From Chelonoidis abingdonii (taxonomy: Eukaryota; Chordata; Testudines; Testudinidae): a DNA stretch of 64,000 nt. Each line of letters begins with the position of its first letter. The stretch's first letter is position 1. The DNA is taken from assembly GCF_003597395.2 (NCBI RefSeq), contig NC_133770.1, forward strand, positions 96,847,211-96,911,210, read 5' to 3'. The notes beneath the pieces are model-generated. The model saw only the letters and a program-made list of their open reading frames with translations, made no database searches and was not told the origin of the DNA. A program made the position numbers and the translations under genes. Positions 10,889 to 23,481 of the stretch are shown here, one piece after another.

Positions 10889-11192
10889 CAGGGGTCGGCA
10901 ACCTTTCAGCAGTGTGTGCTGAGTCTTCAATTATTCACTCTAATTTAAGGTTTCAGGTGCCAGTAATACATTTAACATTTTTAGAAGGTCTCTTTCTACA
11001 AGCCTATAATACATAACTATTGTTGTGTGTAAATTAAATAAGGTTTTTAAAACGTTTAAGAAGCTTCATTTAAAATTAAATCAAAATGCAGAGCTGCCTG
11101 GACCGGTGGCCACAACCCGGGCAGTGTGAGTGCCACTGAAAATCAGCTTGCATGCTGCATTTGGCACACCTCCCGTAGGTTGCCTACCCCTG
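10889..11192. mobile_element. hAT-type non-autonomous element
   Basis: Ends CAGGGGTCGGCAACC and GGTTGCCTACCCCTG form terminal inverted repeats around 304 bp. Flanks ATTTGAAG and AGTTAAAC are compatible with a decayed 8-bp duplication. The sites near V6 (about 37355) and V11 (about 63215) are empty, so the insertion is private to the V2 copy. The element at 35118-35427 is the same family in the opposite orientation. Confidence 0.7.
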
Positions 11193-12160
11193 AGTTAAAC
11201 GTACTGAGGTTCTCTGCATTCTTTTGTTTTTCAGCATAAACATTAGCAGATTTTATTAAGGAATAATGCTCTCAGCATGAAAAGGCAACTGATCTAACTT
11301 TTTCAAACAGTGATGAAAATAGATCACTAAGGGTCTGATGCAAAGTCCATTGAAGTCAATGGGAAATTCATCAATTGATTTAAATGAACTTTGGAATAAG
11401 CCCCAATTCCTAGGGAGAATTTATTCAGGAATTTTTCATCCTGTCTTAACGGATCCCACCAAGTTTATAGATCTGATAGAATTGTTGCCAAGGAAAACAA
11501 ATCAGTAATCTGTTAAACACAATTCCTTGTACTTAATTTGACTCTTGTGTCATCCAAAGTCAGAGTTGCCTCAAGGATTAACTCTGTTTTCACCTAAATT
11601 AATAGTTTGCTATTGTTTCATTAGCTGGTTTTGAATTATATTGCTATACACACTCTGTCTGTGAAAGTGCTGTAACAGGATAGAGGAGATCCTACTGTGA
11701 AATATTCACAGACCACTATAGGCCAAATGCTGATTGCATTTACAGAGGTGCAAGACCACTACTGTCACTGGTGTTGCCTGTATGTAACTAGTGTTAGATT
11801 TTGGCATAATTCTAATGAGCTAGTGATTCTACTATACCTCCAACAGTGATATTCCTATAGCTGACATTATTCTCTAGGCCCGATTCTGCCCCTCATTACA
11901 GCACATGTTCAAGCAAATGATGTAATGTTGAGTGGATGCAAACAGGTCATTTGTCAGTGCAACTGTGTGCTATTGCTGCCCTCTACTGAGATATAACACA
12001 TGCTTGTGTACATTAAAAACTGACTTTATCTTGTCTTCCAAGAAAGGCCATTTGTATCCTTAATTACTGGTATGTAATTTTGCTTCAAATGTATAAGTAA
12101 AATGTTGCTACAAGGTTTCATTTTAAAGATACAATATAAGCACATAACTATGAAATATTA
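11193..12160. repeat. V2 upstream flank with shared duplication segments
   Basis: No gene. 11200-11640 matches about 37370-37850 (V6 flank). 11660-11940 matches 3020-3300 and 48000-48260. The boundary between these two matches, near 11650, marks an old recombination joint. Confidence 0.55.
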
Positions 12161-12170
12161 GAGAGCATAT

Positions 12171-13000
12171 GTGATGGCGTGTATCCACACATTGGCAAAG
12201 AAAGAGTTAACCTGAGCCATTGCCAGACAGCAATTACTACATTCAGTTGCATCTGGAGGGTGGGCCAGGCCTAATTTAGAATTATGCTCATCTGGGTAGG
12301 ACCGGTGGCTGAATTAAGGATGAATGCTGGCTGGAAGGAACAGACTATCTGTAGCTGCTTGCTACAAGGTTTCTGGATTAAAGCCCAGGGTAGAAGGCAG
12401 GCCTGCCTGCTTTCCCATTTGCCCCCACTGGCAACCAAGGAAGGTGGCATAAAAGCTCCCTGAGATAAGGGGTATAAGGGTTACTGAGCCCCAACTTGGG
12501 TTGAAGTTCTGTAAAAAGGTTATTAGATTGTTGTTTTGTGTGACTCTCTGTAACCCTGGAAGGGGTGGGAGTGAATGTGACCTGGTGGGGAGCTGAGGCA
12601 CAAGAAGTAGACCACAACAGGGCAGCAGAGAAGACTTTGCCAGACAGATGGGGGCATTTTGATGGTAGGTTTCCCTTTGACAGCATATTTAATTGTTATT
12701 AATGTTAAGACATATGTTACACTTTGGAGAATGTGTAAATTATTGTAATACAGTGGCCAGAGATCATCTGAAGAGTCACTGTACTCTTTTCAGCCTTTGT
12801 AGCTGAAAAACCAATATGAACAAAGAGGTGTTGGGAAGGGGGTTCTAGAGACTGCGTATAGAACTGTTCAGAGTTGGTAGCTGAGGGGACTGTGGGGATA
12901 GGTTTGGAGCTGGTGAGGGAACCTATTCCTCCTGGGCAGGGTGGCTAATATATAATGAATTATTTTCATCTCTCACTGTTCTCCTAACCAACTCAAACCC
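12171..13000. repeat. Possible solo LTR or other interspersed repeat
   Basis: It begins TGTGATGGCGTG and contains a TATA-like GGCATAAAAGCTCC near 12447. I could not find a convincing end or target duplication, so LTR status is a guess. Confidence 0.25.
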
Positions 13001-14640
13001 ACCCTCAAATCCTTACACCCTCTCTTATAAAACTCAAAATGCACAATAACTTTCCTCCAAGAAACTCCTTTATTTACGAATGAGTTACAAAAAAATATGT
13101 GCAGGGACTGGGTAGCAGTTTCTGTATTTAAACAGCCTGTTTTGGAAAGTGTCATCTCTGGATCCACTTGACCTTTAATTCAGTTTGATTGCACTTGCAC
13201 AAATTATTGACTGGTGCTTTTTCAGCCTGAGTGGAGAGGGCTGTGCTTTTTGGAGTGGGGCTCTGCTTTGCAGTAGAAGGATCTGAAATGTATCCCTGCT
13301 GCTACCAGGGAGTTCCAAGGCCATGGTGAGTAGCATAGTGAAAATTTCAGAGGTCATGGATTTCTTATTTTTCATAAAATGATGGAATGGAACTTCTGCT
13401 CGGCACTGCCTAGGACACTTTCCAAATGTCAGTTAACCTCATCTGTCTACACTAGACTTTTTTTTTCCCTAAAATTTTTCTCAGTTGCTACCCCTGGGTC
13501 AGTTCCACTGGTGGAAACAAATATGGGAATGCTGCTGTAGAAAGGTGCCTGTGGCTGCCAGCAGGTTTCTGTCTTTCAGGGTGTGTTGTCACTCTAGATT
13601 TACCTTGGCTCTTACCCTGGTTTTAGCCAACCCCCCTCTCCTCCTCAGACAAAACCCTTATGCCCAGGCTTATATGTGTTTTGAACCTGGGCTTGCTTGC
13701 CTGGCTAGGAGTGTAGATTTACAGCCTGGGTTTCGCTTTAAGATGGGACCAAAGCTATCTACTTTGCAGTGGGGCTGCAGCTGAATCCCAGGTCGTAGAG
13801 CTCAGGTTTTGATAGTCCTCTAATGCCATCCCACAATTTCCCGGGGCTGTATTTTCTGACTTTCTACCTACATTGCTAACTTCCCATTTGCCTCTCCTGG
13901 CTTATATATCTAGTCAGCATTTAACCCTTTGTTTCATCCAGCCTGCTCCATCTTTGCCCTACTCAGCTCATTCCAACAGCTTGAGAAGATGCTGTCCCAG
14001 CATGTCCTAGCTGGTCAAACCGTTAGGGTTCTTGTTGCTCTCTGGTGTGAGCATGACAAAACATGATTTTGAGAGGTGCACCTGAAGCCAGCATCTGTGT
14101 GAGAGCATCTCCAAGGGGCTGGCAAAGGAGGGGATCCAGCAGATGGCTCTCCAATGTTAGACACCTGAAGGTTTCTGATTCACTCCCATCACAAGGCAAA
14201 GGATGCCAAGCAAAAGTCCAGCAGTGACCCATCTGTCTGCCCTTACTGCAAAGAGATTAACTGGATGTTCACCACCACCCTGAATATGGATCCCTCCCTT
14301 CTTGCATGACAGGCTTTTTGAGCTGGGACAGTCTGAGTTCAAGACTGGTGCAGAAGGGATGATGGTAGCACCACAGGGTTCTCTGTTGGCAGACAGAGCA
14401 GAGGAGCAGGAACAGAGCCAAGACCTGGACTAGATCCTGGAGCAGACTGTGTGGGCAGCTGGGTTGGGGAATGTCCTAGGTCCATGTTTTGAGGATCTGT
14501 TTGGGCCCAGGGAATGCGCTGGAAACATAACAGTGGAGTCAGAGCTGCATCTGTGAAGTGACCACTGCTGCCACCTTTGTTGTTACTCTGGGGGAAAACT
14601 GCAGCATAAGTGGGAGAGATTTCTGGGTTACAACCAATAG
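13000..14640. other. Intergenic region, nothing recognised
   Basis: No V segment, RSS or protein domain was seen on either strand. A segment near 13445 (CTGTCTACACTAGAC) looks like a transposon end, but no partner end was established. The region is absent from the beta copy, where homology resumes at about 14640. Confidence 0.4.
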
Positions 14641-15900
14641 AACTATTGATATGGAGGATATTTATGTGCTGTAGGGTGGCCTTAGCTTCAGTTGCAGGTG
14701 AAAGCCATGCCAGTCCCCTGGTCCCCCTTCCTCCAACCTTCCCACTGTGTATGATCCTAGTGTGTGTATGTGTGTGTTGCGGGGTGGAGATTTAAATGTG
14801 CAACTGTTGATTTATTCTAGCAACTGTTGCATTGATGGTGGGATGGAATCTGATCTGGGACTACAGGCTTAGCAAGCTTAAGTACATATTTCCACATATT
14901 CTTCTTTCTATACATGTCACACTGTAGTACAGTTATTCCAGTACTCGTATTACAGCACTGTGGCAGGAAGACTGCATTATAATTATCCCAGTGGCTGTAG
15001 CATGTGAAAACATCTCCTGGTGACAATAGCATCTTGGTGTTGTGCATGTGTGGCACAGTGTCTGGGAGGCTGGGGTGTGTGTGTGTGTGTGGAGGCAGTT
15101 CCATTGTCAGAAAGTTTCTGCACCCTGGTTCAGAAGCCTAGTAATGTTTCCAACTCCTGGTTAGTGATTTTTCTCCTCTATAAAAAATTCTTAGCATCAA
15201 GACAGTCAGGGATATTCTTGGGCAGGGCAAATTTCCAGCTATCACCCCTGCAGGTGCTGGAACAATTTGTATATAGTCAGGATGCTGAGAACCATTGAAC
15301 CAAACTGTAAAGCCTGCATATAATGGAAAGCACTTCAAGCCAGGGGGTGCAGCAGCATCCCTAGTTCCCGCACCTATGACCACTCTGGTAGCGTACTAGT
15401 CCTCTCCATTCATTGATTTGCTGTTCAGTCAGCAAGGCGGAAAATGTCATCATCCTGATAAATGGCCTTCTGTCACAGGCCTGGAAAACTTGCTTTCTCT
15501 TCCAATCAGGGATCTTCAGCAGAGTAACATCCTCCAAAGGTTGTCTCTGCCTGTAATAGTGTTAAAACCAATATTGCTAACAGCCCCCTGGTCTGAGTGT
15601 CCGACCCCTGATGAAACCCAGAAATGGTAGCAAGCATATAGCACATTCAAGGAGGGACTTGATAGGAATGACTTTCTAAAGATTATTAACCAGAAATGAA
15701 GGAGGAACTGGATATCTGACTTCCACTATAAGTATCTGCAGGATGTGATCAATGACATGCTATGCTGTACCTATAAAAGCTACCTTTTATTACACCCTTT
15801 TAAATTTATACCTGCCATACAACTGATGTTTTTAAGTATGTCATAGTCATTTTTCTCTGAGCTAGATATCAGACCATCTACTCATGCTTTTAGCTGATTA
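14640..15900. repeat. Duplicated intergenic block before V3, alpha copy
   Basis: 14640-15900 aligns with about 51160-52200 in beta (for example ATGGAGGATATTTATGTGCT at both). No gene. TG repeats occur at about 14760 and 15075. The block lies downstream of V3 in alpha but directly downstream of V9 in beta. Confidence 0.65.
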
Positions 15901-15981
15901 AGAAAGCAACTATGTGTGTCGGTTTTGGTTTTTTTGGTTTGTTTGTACACTTTTGAAAGTCTGTGGCTCAGAATAGGGTGA

Positions 15982-16020
15982 GATTTTTGTACAGCCTGTC
16001 TATGGCTTTCTAACATTGTG
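15982..16020 (-). other. V3 recombination signal (23-RSS)
   Basis: Heptamer CACAATG (16014-16020), 23-bp spacer (15991-16013), nonamer ACAAAAATC (15982-15990). One heptamer change (G to A at base 5) may lower use. Confidence 0.82.
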
Positions 16021-16479
16021 TGATGCCAATAGGCACAGTAATACCTAGCTGTGTCATTATAGGTTAGTTTGTCTACTGTTAGGGTACAGGTGGATTTTTC
16101 AGTTGTCTTGTCAACGCTAAACTTCTCTTTGTCAAAATTTGATTTATCAGTTTGTGTCTTAAAGTAGAGTATCCATTCTGGAGCTTCTCCAGGTCTTTGT
16201 CGATACCAGTGTATATAAGCATCCCCAAAACTGATGCCAGAAACTTTACAGTCAATTCTTACTGTTTTCTTTGGTTTCCTTGTGATGGATAGCTGATCTT
16301 GTGTCGGTTGTACTTGTGCAGCTCCATCTACAAAGAAAGGAAGAAAAAAATACCATTAGCATGAATTTGGAGGCTCTCTGGTTGTTGCTCAGTAATCTGC
16401 ATATTTGGAAAAAATCTAGAATGAAAACCAACTTACACGACCAAATTGAAGCCACAATGAGAACCTGCGCTAGTAACAT
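16021..16479 (-). CDS. TRGV: TCR gamma V segment V3 (subgroup III), intact
   Basis: Leader exon 16437-16479 (43 nt, begins MLLAQVLIV) has a GTAAGT donor. The V exon is 16021-16327 with acceptor TTTGTAG. The spliced reading is open throughout: GAAQVQPTQDQLSIT, first Cys in RIDCKVSG, Trp in YIHWYRQRPGEAPEW, FR3 with KSTCTLTVDKL, second Cys in RYYCAYW. The V exon has no in-frame ATG of its own, so a simple start-to-stop search misses it. The germline CDR3 start reads CAYWHH, where its relatives have CAYWD. It has no direct counterpart in beta. Confidence 0.9.
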
Positions 16480-16566
16480 TCTCACTGGCTTCAGTTGAGC
16501 CTGAATGTCAGAAACAGAAGGCTGCAAGTTAGGATTGCGGATGGAGAGCCGAGTGACTTTGGGGAG

Positions 16567-16579
16567 AGGAAGTGACTCA
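16567..16579. promoter_or_regulatory. ETS/AP-1-like element upstream of V3
   Basis: AGGAAGTGACTCA, 88 bp upstream of the leader ATG: a GGAA core joined to a full TGACTCA. Confidence 0.5.
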
Positions 16580-16649
16580 CTTAAGTAGCAGCCGAGAACA
16601 GTTCTGTTGGTTGTAGATATGTCAGTTCCATGTGAAGTTAATTTGACTG

Positions 16650-17340
16650 TTAGTCATTAAGACAAAAGTGAGCCAGCATGAGTTTCAGCAAGAAGTCTAG
16701 TATGAAACAAATGCTCCAGTGAATTTAGGACCATATTCATTATTTCTTAAGAGGATGGACAATGAAGGGTTCATGTTGATTGGTGCAGTAGACCCTAACT
16801 TTCTTATTTAAGCCTTTATTCTGGAAAGCATCTGCATTAAGCCCATGCATAATCTTAAGTGCTTTGCTGCCCTCCCATTGAAGACCAATCATTGCCTGTT
16901 TCTATGTTAATGATGATTTTCCCCCCCTAGAATAAAAGCCTTCAGCAGTATTCCCTGTATGGTACAGAGGACTGTGCCTGTAAGGGCTGAGGTTCCCATA
17001 CAGAGTCTGGGTGCGGCATTGAAGCATTTGTTGCTGTGAATAGCCAGCTGGAATCTGACACAAAGAAAAGCAGATCTTCTGCAAGCCCTTTAACACTGAG
17101 TGATCACTGAACACTACATTTACCTCCACCCTCTACCAGCAGCATTACAGGAGCTGTGGTCATGGTACTTGGTTTTTCTGGCTTTGAATCAGATATGTTA
17201 TGTGTGCAGTGTCCTTATCTACATCACAATAAATATTTTTATTAATTATGTTGCTTTAAAAAAAACAAAACCTTTTAAAATAAGCTAGTGAGGAGTTTCT
17301 ACAGCTGATGGTAAAATCAGGGAGGTAGCTGTAGTTTCAT
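16650..17340. other. V3-V4 spacer, alpha only
   Basis: No gene. This interval has no counterpart in beta, where sequence matching the V3 downstream flank joins directly to a V4-like gene (V9). Confidence 0.5.
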
Positions 17341-17375
17341 ACATTTGATGGGATATGGGTCAGTATTCAGAGTGA

Positions 17376-17414
17376 GGTTTTTGTACAGGCTGTCTATGGC
17401 TTTCTAACACTGTG
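17376..17414 (-). other. V4 recombination signal (consensus 23-RSS)
   Basis: Heptamer CACAGTG (17408-17414), 23-bp spacer (17385-17407), nonamer ACAAAAACC (17376-17384). It is a full consensus match. Confidence 0.92.
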
Positions 17415-17876
17415 CGATCCCAGTAGGCACAGTAATAGGTAGCTTCATCATTAGGAGCTATTTCATTTACTATTAGGGTAGAGATGGGCTGGTCAGGCTT
17501 CTTTTCACAATTAAACTTATTCTCACTGGAGATTTTGTCAAAAACAGGTTGTGAGGATGAGATGTACAGAATCTGCTGTGGAGCTTCTCCAGGTCTGTGT
17601 CGATACCAGTGTATAACAGCACTCCTGAAGTTCTGAATGCCAGAAGCCTCACAGTCTATACGTACAGTTTTCTTTTCTGCCCTGGTAACAGACAGCTGAG
17701 CTTGTCTCAGATGTATTTTTGCACATCCGTCTAGAAGGAGGAAAAAGAAAACAAACCCAGAAATTAACATGAAACTGGAGCAGGTGACTCAGTAATCTAC
17801 AAATGTGTAGAAAAAAGGTAAAAAGAACTTTACAAGACAAAACCAAAGGCAGAATAACACCCTGAAGGGGGAACAT
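17415..17876 (-). CDS. TRGV: TCR gamma V segment V4 (subgroup III), intact
   Basis: Leader exon 17834-17876 (43 nt, begins MFPLQGVIL) has donor GTAAAG, weaker than GTAAGT. The V exon is 17415-17730 with acceptor CTTCTAG. The mature part starts GCAKIHLRQAQLSVT. First Cys is in RIDCEASG, Trp in VIHWYRHRPGEAPQQ, second Cys in YYCAYWD. There is an extra Cys in FR3 (NKFNCEKKP), shared with V9, besides the one near the N-terminus (GCAK). No lesion was seen. Closest relative is V9 in beta. Confidence 0.92.
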
Positions 17877-17954
17877 TTTATAGATTTTGCTTGGTCCTGC
17901 GTCTATCAGAAATGTGACTGTTGTGTTGGGGTGGACAGAGATACATTTGGGGAC

Positions 17955-17967
17955 AGGAAGTGACTCA
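17955..17967. promoter_or_regulatory. ETS/AP-1-like element upstream of V4
   Basis: AGGAAGTGACTCA, 79 bp upstream of the leader ATG. Confidence 0.5.
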
Positions 17968-17979
17968 TTTAGTTTGAGG

Positions 17980-19208
17980 TTTTGCTGGCTCCATATGCTA
18001 ATTTAAGATAAGTTAGAGTTATGGCTGAAACTCATCCAAAGTTACTTTTATCAAAGAGCATTATCTGGCATAAAGCGAATTCTTTCGCTATCTTTAGACC
18101 AGTGTAGATTGTATTGTGGAAGTCTGCATTATAAAGGATTGAGCTTTTAATTTATATTACAGTGGTTTCTTAACACCTCTGTGTGGGTGGTGTCTCCATT
18201 GTGTGAGTTGCTATACATAGCAATATATGGAGTGACTGTCCCAAAGATTTTCCCTCTAAAAGGGTATTTGCACCAGCAGAGAATTTTTCGTACTTCATGT
18301 TTAAATATACCATATTCCCCCACCCTCCCCAACCAGAGTCATTATTTGCCAGCAGACTTATTCTAGGAGTCACAGCAGGAACGGGTCTTGAGAGAGATTT
18401 GAAGGAGAAGAGGCTAGTGGTGTGTGGGGAATGCCCCACCCCCTCCACACACACAAACCAAAAGTGGTGGAAGAAAGCACTAAGATGTTTGTCAGCAGGG
18501 ATGCAAACTTTGCTTGTTCATTTGTACAGTACCCTGTGCAGTGTGGACCAGATCTGTGATTGGGGTTCCTAGCTATGACTGTAACTAATACAAAGATGAA
18601 GGGACAGGCAGAGCCATGTTGATGGCACAGTGAAGACTAATTTTCTTGGGGGTTATTTTCTTTACCTGTTGAACATGGGAGGTGCTGCCCTGAGTGGTGC
18701 TGTTGCCAGTACAGCACTCAGAACCCTTCTGAAGATATTAAGCACTTCCCAGGATCCTGCTCTCACTGAGTTCCCCAGATGTGAAGTAGTGGAATATCGC
18801 TTCCTACTTCAGTGTGATACTAGCCCTCTGTTCCATAAATAGAGTGATGTGCAGTGGCTAATATATCTGTGTGCTAATGCCCTCTACTGAGGTAGGATGG
18901 ATCTGCAATTGTATATTTGCAGTCAATTTTGTCCTAGTTCTGAAAAAGGGCAAACTCTACACTGACATTTTTGTTGAATTAATTTGAGTAACCTCAATTT
19001 TTCTTTGTTTCCTTGTGAGCTAATCCAATCATGTTTTCTTTTCTATATTGTAGCTCCATTAGTTTTCTTGTGTCTTTCCAGCATCATTCAATAAGCTATG
19101 CTTCCACTTGTGCCCTGCTTTCAAGTATCATCTGCAATCACACGCTTTTCCCACAGATTCTGAAGAACCTGACCCCATTTATCCTCATTGCTCTAGTAAC
19201 CCACCGGG
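17980..19208. repeat. V4 upstream flank, duplicated in beta
   Basis: No gene. It aligns with about 52870-54520. It contains the segment GTGTGCTAATGCCCTCTACTG (about 18870-18890), versions of which also occur upstream of V5, V9 and V10. Confidence 0.65.
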
Positions 19209-19216
19209 GCAAGGAC

Positions 19217-19843
19217 CAGGGCTGATGCAACCATTTAGGCGACCTAGGTGGTCGCCTAGGGTGCTGGGATTTGGGGGGCGCCATTTTCTTCGGCAGTGAC
19301 CGTGGCAGCCAGATCTTCGGCTGCCCCAGTCACCTCCGGTATTTAGCTAAGCAGCCACGGCGTGCTCAGGGAGGAGACGGGGCAGGGGTGAGCTGTTTCA
19401 CTTCTTCTACCTCCCAGGCTTGCGGCGCCAATCAGCTTAGGCACCGCAAGCCTGGGAGGCAGGAGAAATGAAGCAGCAATGGTGTGCTCAGGGTGCTTGT
19501 GCTTGTGTGCAGAACAGGGGTGAGGTAGGGCGGGTATACATCCCAGGCATGCGGCGCCAAATAAGCTAATTAGGCACACCGCAAGCCTAGGAAAGCAGGG
19601 CAATGAGCAGCAAATGGATGTGCTCAAGAAGAGTAGCATTGTGACTTGAATGTGCAGAAAGGGTGAGGTAGGGCGGGAAAGGTAGCAGCGTGGGAGAGCT
19701 GCTGTGGGGGAGGCACTATAGGCGGAGGGGAGGGAGCTGCTGCTGCGGGAGGGCACCGTCAGAGGAGGGGCATGGAGAGGAGGGGGGGGTGGTGCAAGGT
19801 GGAAGTTTCGCCTAGGGCGCGAAGCATCCTTGCTCCGGCCCTG
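19217..19843. mobile_element. hAT-type non-autonomous element with 8-bp target duplication
   Basis: Ends CAGGGCTG and CGGCCCTG bound 627 bp. The flanks are GCAAGGAC (19209-19216) and GCAGGGAC (19844-19851), an 8-bp duplication with one mismatch. The beta copy near 54535 has the single unfilled GCAGGGAC. Inside, GGCGCCAATCAGCTTAGGCA near 19424 is repeated imperfectly near 19551. No transposase was seen. Confidence 0.85.
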
Positions 19844-19851
19844 GCAGGGAC

Positions 19852-20222
19852 CCTTATTCTGTGAAGTTCCCTGAACATTCATGCTAAGACTGAAATTATA
19901 CAGTATACTGTCAGTTCAAGCAGAGTGTAGCCTGCTGTCACACCATGTGTTTTCTGCTGAATTGGCTTCAGAGACTGAAGATAGGCTAGTCCTTCAGAAC
20001 AGAGCTCTAGTTTTTATAAAGTGAACAATATATTCTTTGTGGTTCAGGGCTAATTAAACAGCAGAAAAGCAACCAAAATAAACTTACTCCTGTTTCCATT
20101 GGAGTAATATCAAAATGTAACGTGGCCAGGCTGGTTTGCCGTGCCATTAGGTGACTTGTGGTCTGATCCAAAGTCCATTGAAGTCAATGGAAAGACCCTT
20201 AGGGCTTGACCCAATGCTCACT
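19852..20222. repeat. V4 upstream flank, distal part
   Basis: 19852-19975 aligns with about 54543-54691. Beyond that the beta copy is interrupted by a CR1. No gene. Confidence 0.5.
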
Positions 20223-22187
20223 TGTTATATCCTTGGGGGCAACAGTTTTAAGAAGAAATCACTTGAGACACACAGAGAGTTGTAAATCTTAAAAGCAGCC
20301 ATTTATTACCACACACTGAACTAACCAAAAACCAGCCCAAACTGGCTGGGCTATCCCCTAATAATCTAACTCAGTTGCCATAGCAACAACAAGATTCTAT
20401 TACCATGACAACCAAATACACAACATATTCCTCTCCCCTTAATGAGAACATCCCCTAAATAATACAAACAATAAACTAGAGAAGGAGGGTAGATTGCCTC
20501 CTTTCCTGGCTAAACCTCAGGGATTATTTTGCCCCATAACTGTGGGTTTGCCCTAACTAAAGATTTAGCTGTTGAGGTGGCCTTCTATCTGTAGGTGGAT
20601 TATGGCAGACTTCTGGTGGTGTTGCAACCGAAAGTGTCTTGGGTGCAGGCCTGACAATGGGCTCAGGGTTCATAGTGTGAATGGATGAGGATGTGGTATC
20701 AGCTTGTTCCAGGCATGGGGGTATCTCAGCCGCTGGCAGTAATGGAGGGGGAAAGTCAGGAACAGGTGACTCTTGATTCAGTGCCTTGCCAGAAGTGGTG
20801 AAGTCTGGCAACTCAACTGAAGATGTGTCCTGAGGACTGGAATGACCTGGTAACAGCTGATCTACATGTCACTGCCAGATTAGATTCTCTGCAGTCTGGA
20901 CTGTGTAGGAAACAGGTCCTGTTTGAGTGATGATCGTGACAGGGACCCATTTAGCTCCAGAAGCATAATTCTGAGCCAAAAATGGGTGTCTCGGGCTAAA
21001 GGTTTGATCTTTTGCTCTGGGTGCACACCTGATGACTTGATCCTGCTGTTGACATTGCACACTTTGTTGGGGTTCAGAAGGTTTCAGTAGATCAGAGCAA
21101 GTGCGCAGCTGTCATTCTCTCATTAGAAAAGCCAGGGATGCCTTGGTCATAGCATGAGGTGTGTTTCTATAGGACAGTAAAAAGGTGTCCAGACACTTTT
21201 GAATGGATAATTGTCCCCTTGCCGATTTCAAAGCTTATTTCATTGTCTGCACAAATCTTTCAGCTAATCCACTGGTGAATGGATGATATGGTGCTGAAGT
21301 GATGTGGTATACCCAATTTTCCTTCATAAAATTTTCAAATTCCTGAGAGATGAACTGTGGTCCATTGTCACTCAGTCATTTCAGTCTGCCTAAACAACTT
21401 AAGAGTCCCCATAGTTTTTGGATAGTACTCTCTGCTGTAGTGGACTGCATTATAGAGACTTCTGGCCATTTAGAATGGACATCTACCACCACCAACAATG
21501 TGTTTCCTTAAAGCGGACCAGCAAAGTCAACGTGAATACATTGCCATGGGTTTTCAGGCCAGTGCCATGGGCTAGAGGTACCCACTGGAGTGCATTCCTC
21601 ACACTCTGTGAAATGACATGCAAGCTCTTGCCTTCTCTTCAATAGCACTGTCCAATGCAGGCCACCAAAAATAGCTTGATGCAGTTTCCTTCATGTGCTC
21701 TATTCCACAGTGACTGGAATGTAGCTGTTCTAACATCTGTTCTCGGTGATGGGATAATGACCCATCTCCCTCACAACAAACAACCAGATTGGATTGATAA
21801 TTCCATCCTCCTGGACTTGTAGCTAATAAGGTCAGGTGAGACTGGAGAGGTTCGTTAATGTTCAGTGCATCACCAGTTCATAACTTGGGATAATATTGGG
21901 TCAATGCAAGTTGCCTTCTTTACCTGAATAGCGGTGATGGGTGTATTCTCTATCTGTTCAAAGTAAAATATTTCCTTCTGGGCAATATCTTGATGTTTGG
22001 CTGGCAAAGGCATCCTTGAGAGACTATCTGCATTGCTGTGCAGAGTGGATTTCCAATATTTGATTTCATATGTGTGTGGAAAGCAACAATGCCCAATGTT
22101 GCATACGATTAGCAGCTAATGGGGGAATGCCTGTTTGGGGTCCAAAAATTGAAGTCAGAGGTTGATGATCTGTGAGAAGAGTAAACT

Positions 22188-22598
22188 TCATCCAAACAGG
22201 TACTGATGAAACGTCCGAATTCTGAAAAAAATTCCCAATGCCTCATGTTCAATTTGGGCATAGTTAGTTTCTATTTTGGTTAGCATGTGTAAAGCAAAAG
22301 CAATAGGCATAATGTGTGACACAACTGCTCCCACTCCATAAAGGGAGGTATCGCAGGACAACTGTAGGGATAAGGATGCATCAAAGTGTGTCAGAACTTC
22401 AGAATTTAGCAAAGCACCCTTAGCTTTGTTAAATGCAACATCACAGGCTTCAGTCCACTTCCAGGCCTTGTTCTGCCCAAGGAGCTCATGAAGTGGTTTT
22501 AGCAGTGTGGCTAACTGTGAGATGAACTTTCCAAAATAGTTCAATAGTCCTGGAAACAAGCAAAACTGGCTAACATTTTGAGGAGGGGGACCCTTCAC
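22188..22598 (-). pseudogene. Ty3 RNase H domain fragment
   Basis: The segment LLNYFGKFISQLATLLKPLH is the RT thumb/connection, followed by the RNase H start LSCDTSLYGVGAVVSH with the first catalytic Asp in CDTS. It belongs to element 1 and is separated from RT by a frameshift. Confidence 0.82.
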
Positions 22599-22605
22599 AA
22601 TAGGC

Positions 22606-23307
22606 TTAACTTTTTACGAAGACCTGTAGCATCAATGATGTGTCCCAAATATTCAATAGAGGACTGGAAGAATTTACACTTGTCTTTGCACACTCGTAAG
22701 CCATACTCTTCCAGTCTTTGTAGGAGAGGTAATCCTCCTCATTTCTTCCAGTGACCAGGATATTATCCAGATAGCACTGGACTCCTGGCAAGCCATACAA
22801 GGTCTGGTCCATAGCCCTCTGGAACAGGGCAGGAGAGGACATTATTCCGAAGCGTAGGTGACAGTATTGGTAAAGCCCTTTATCTGTCACAATAGTCAAC
22901 AGCTCTTAGGACTTTTCATCAACATGCATTTGTAAGTACTCTTGACTCAGATCAATCTTATTGAACTTTTATCCCCCAGCCAGGCCTGCAAAGAGGTCAT
23001 CAATGTGGGGAAGTGGGTATTGCCCTGGACACAACACTGGGTTGACAGTGACTTGAAAATCACCACAAATCCAGAGGGAGCCATCTTTCTTCACTATTGG
23101 AATAATAGGAGTGGCCCATGGGCTATGGGTAAATGGTATTGGGACTCCATTTGTGACCAGGCACTCCAGGTCTGCATCAACTTTTGGCCTGATGGCATAT
23201 GGCACAATTCGGGCTTTCCAATATTTTGATTGACTGTCAGGTTTAAATTCAGTGTCACAGTGATTCCCTTCATACTTCCCAGATTCTCTCTCCAAAAACA
23301 GCAGCAT
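22606..23307 (-). pseudogene. Ty3 reverse transcriptase fragments
   Basis: 22969-23307 holds the fingers region (TPIIPIVKKDGSLWICGDF) and 22606-22899 the palm (FGIMSSPALFQRAMD, then YLDN). The second Asp of the YLDD active site is Asn, and a frameshift lies between the two pieces. Confidence 0.85.
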
Positions 23308-23481
23308 GTTTCCTTAGTATAGTGGTCAGACCGGTGGTTTCTGTAGTTATTCGGTGCACTTCTGCCCAGTTCAGCTGAATCTTCCTAAACCAAGACCTAC
23401 CCATTAAGGCTGGGTAATTACCTCTCACCACAAACAGTGGCAATTTAGCAGCCTGTTCATTGAGCTCCACCTTAACATCAG

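Larger units (their letters stand above)
20223..23481 (-). mobile_element. Ty3/Gypsy element 1, 5'-truncated
   Basis: The LTR at 20223-20425 (TGTTATAT ... ACACAACA on the plus strand) is the 3' LTR of a minus-strand element and is preceded by a purine tract. Coding remnants read on the minus strand: integrase region (about 21100-21800, with a GPQFIS-like motif), RNase H (22188-22598), reverse transcriptase with CYLDNILVTG in place of YLDD (22606-22899) and ATPIIPIVKKDGSLWICGDF (22969-23307), and the protease end (23270-23470). The 5' LTR and gag are missing: it stops at 23481 against a Penelope-like fragment. Frames are broken, so it is inactive. Same family as element 2. Confidence 0.88.
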
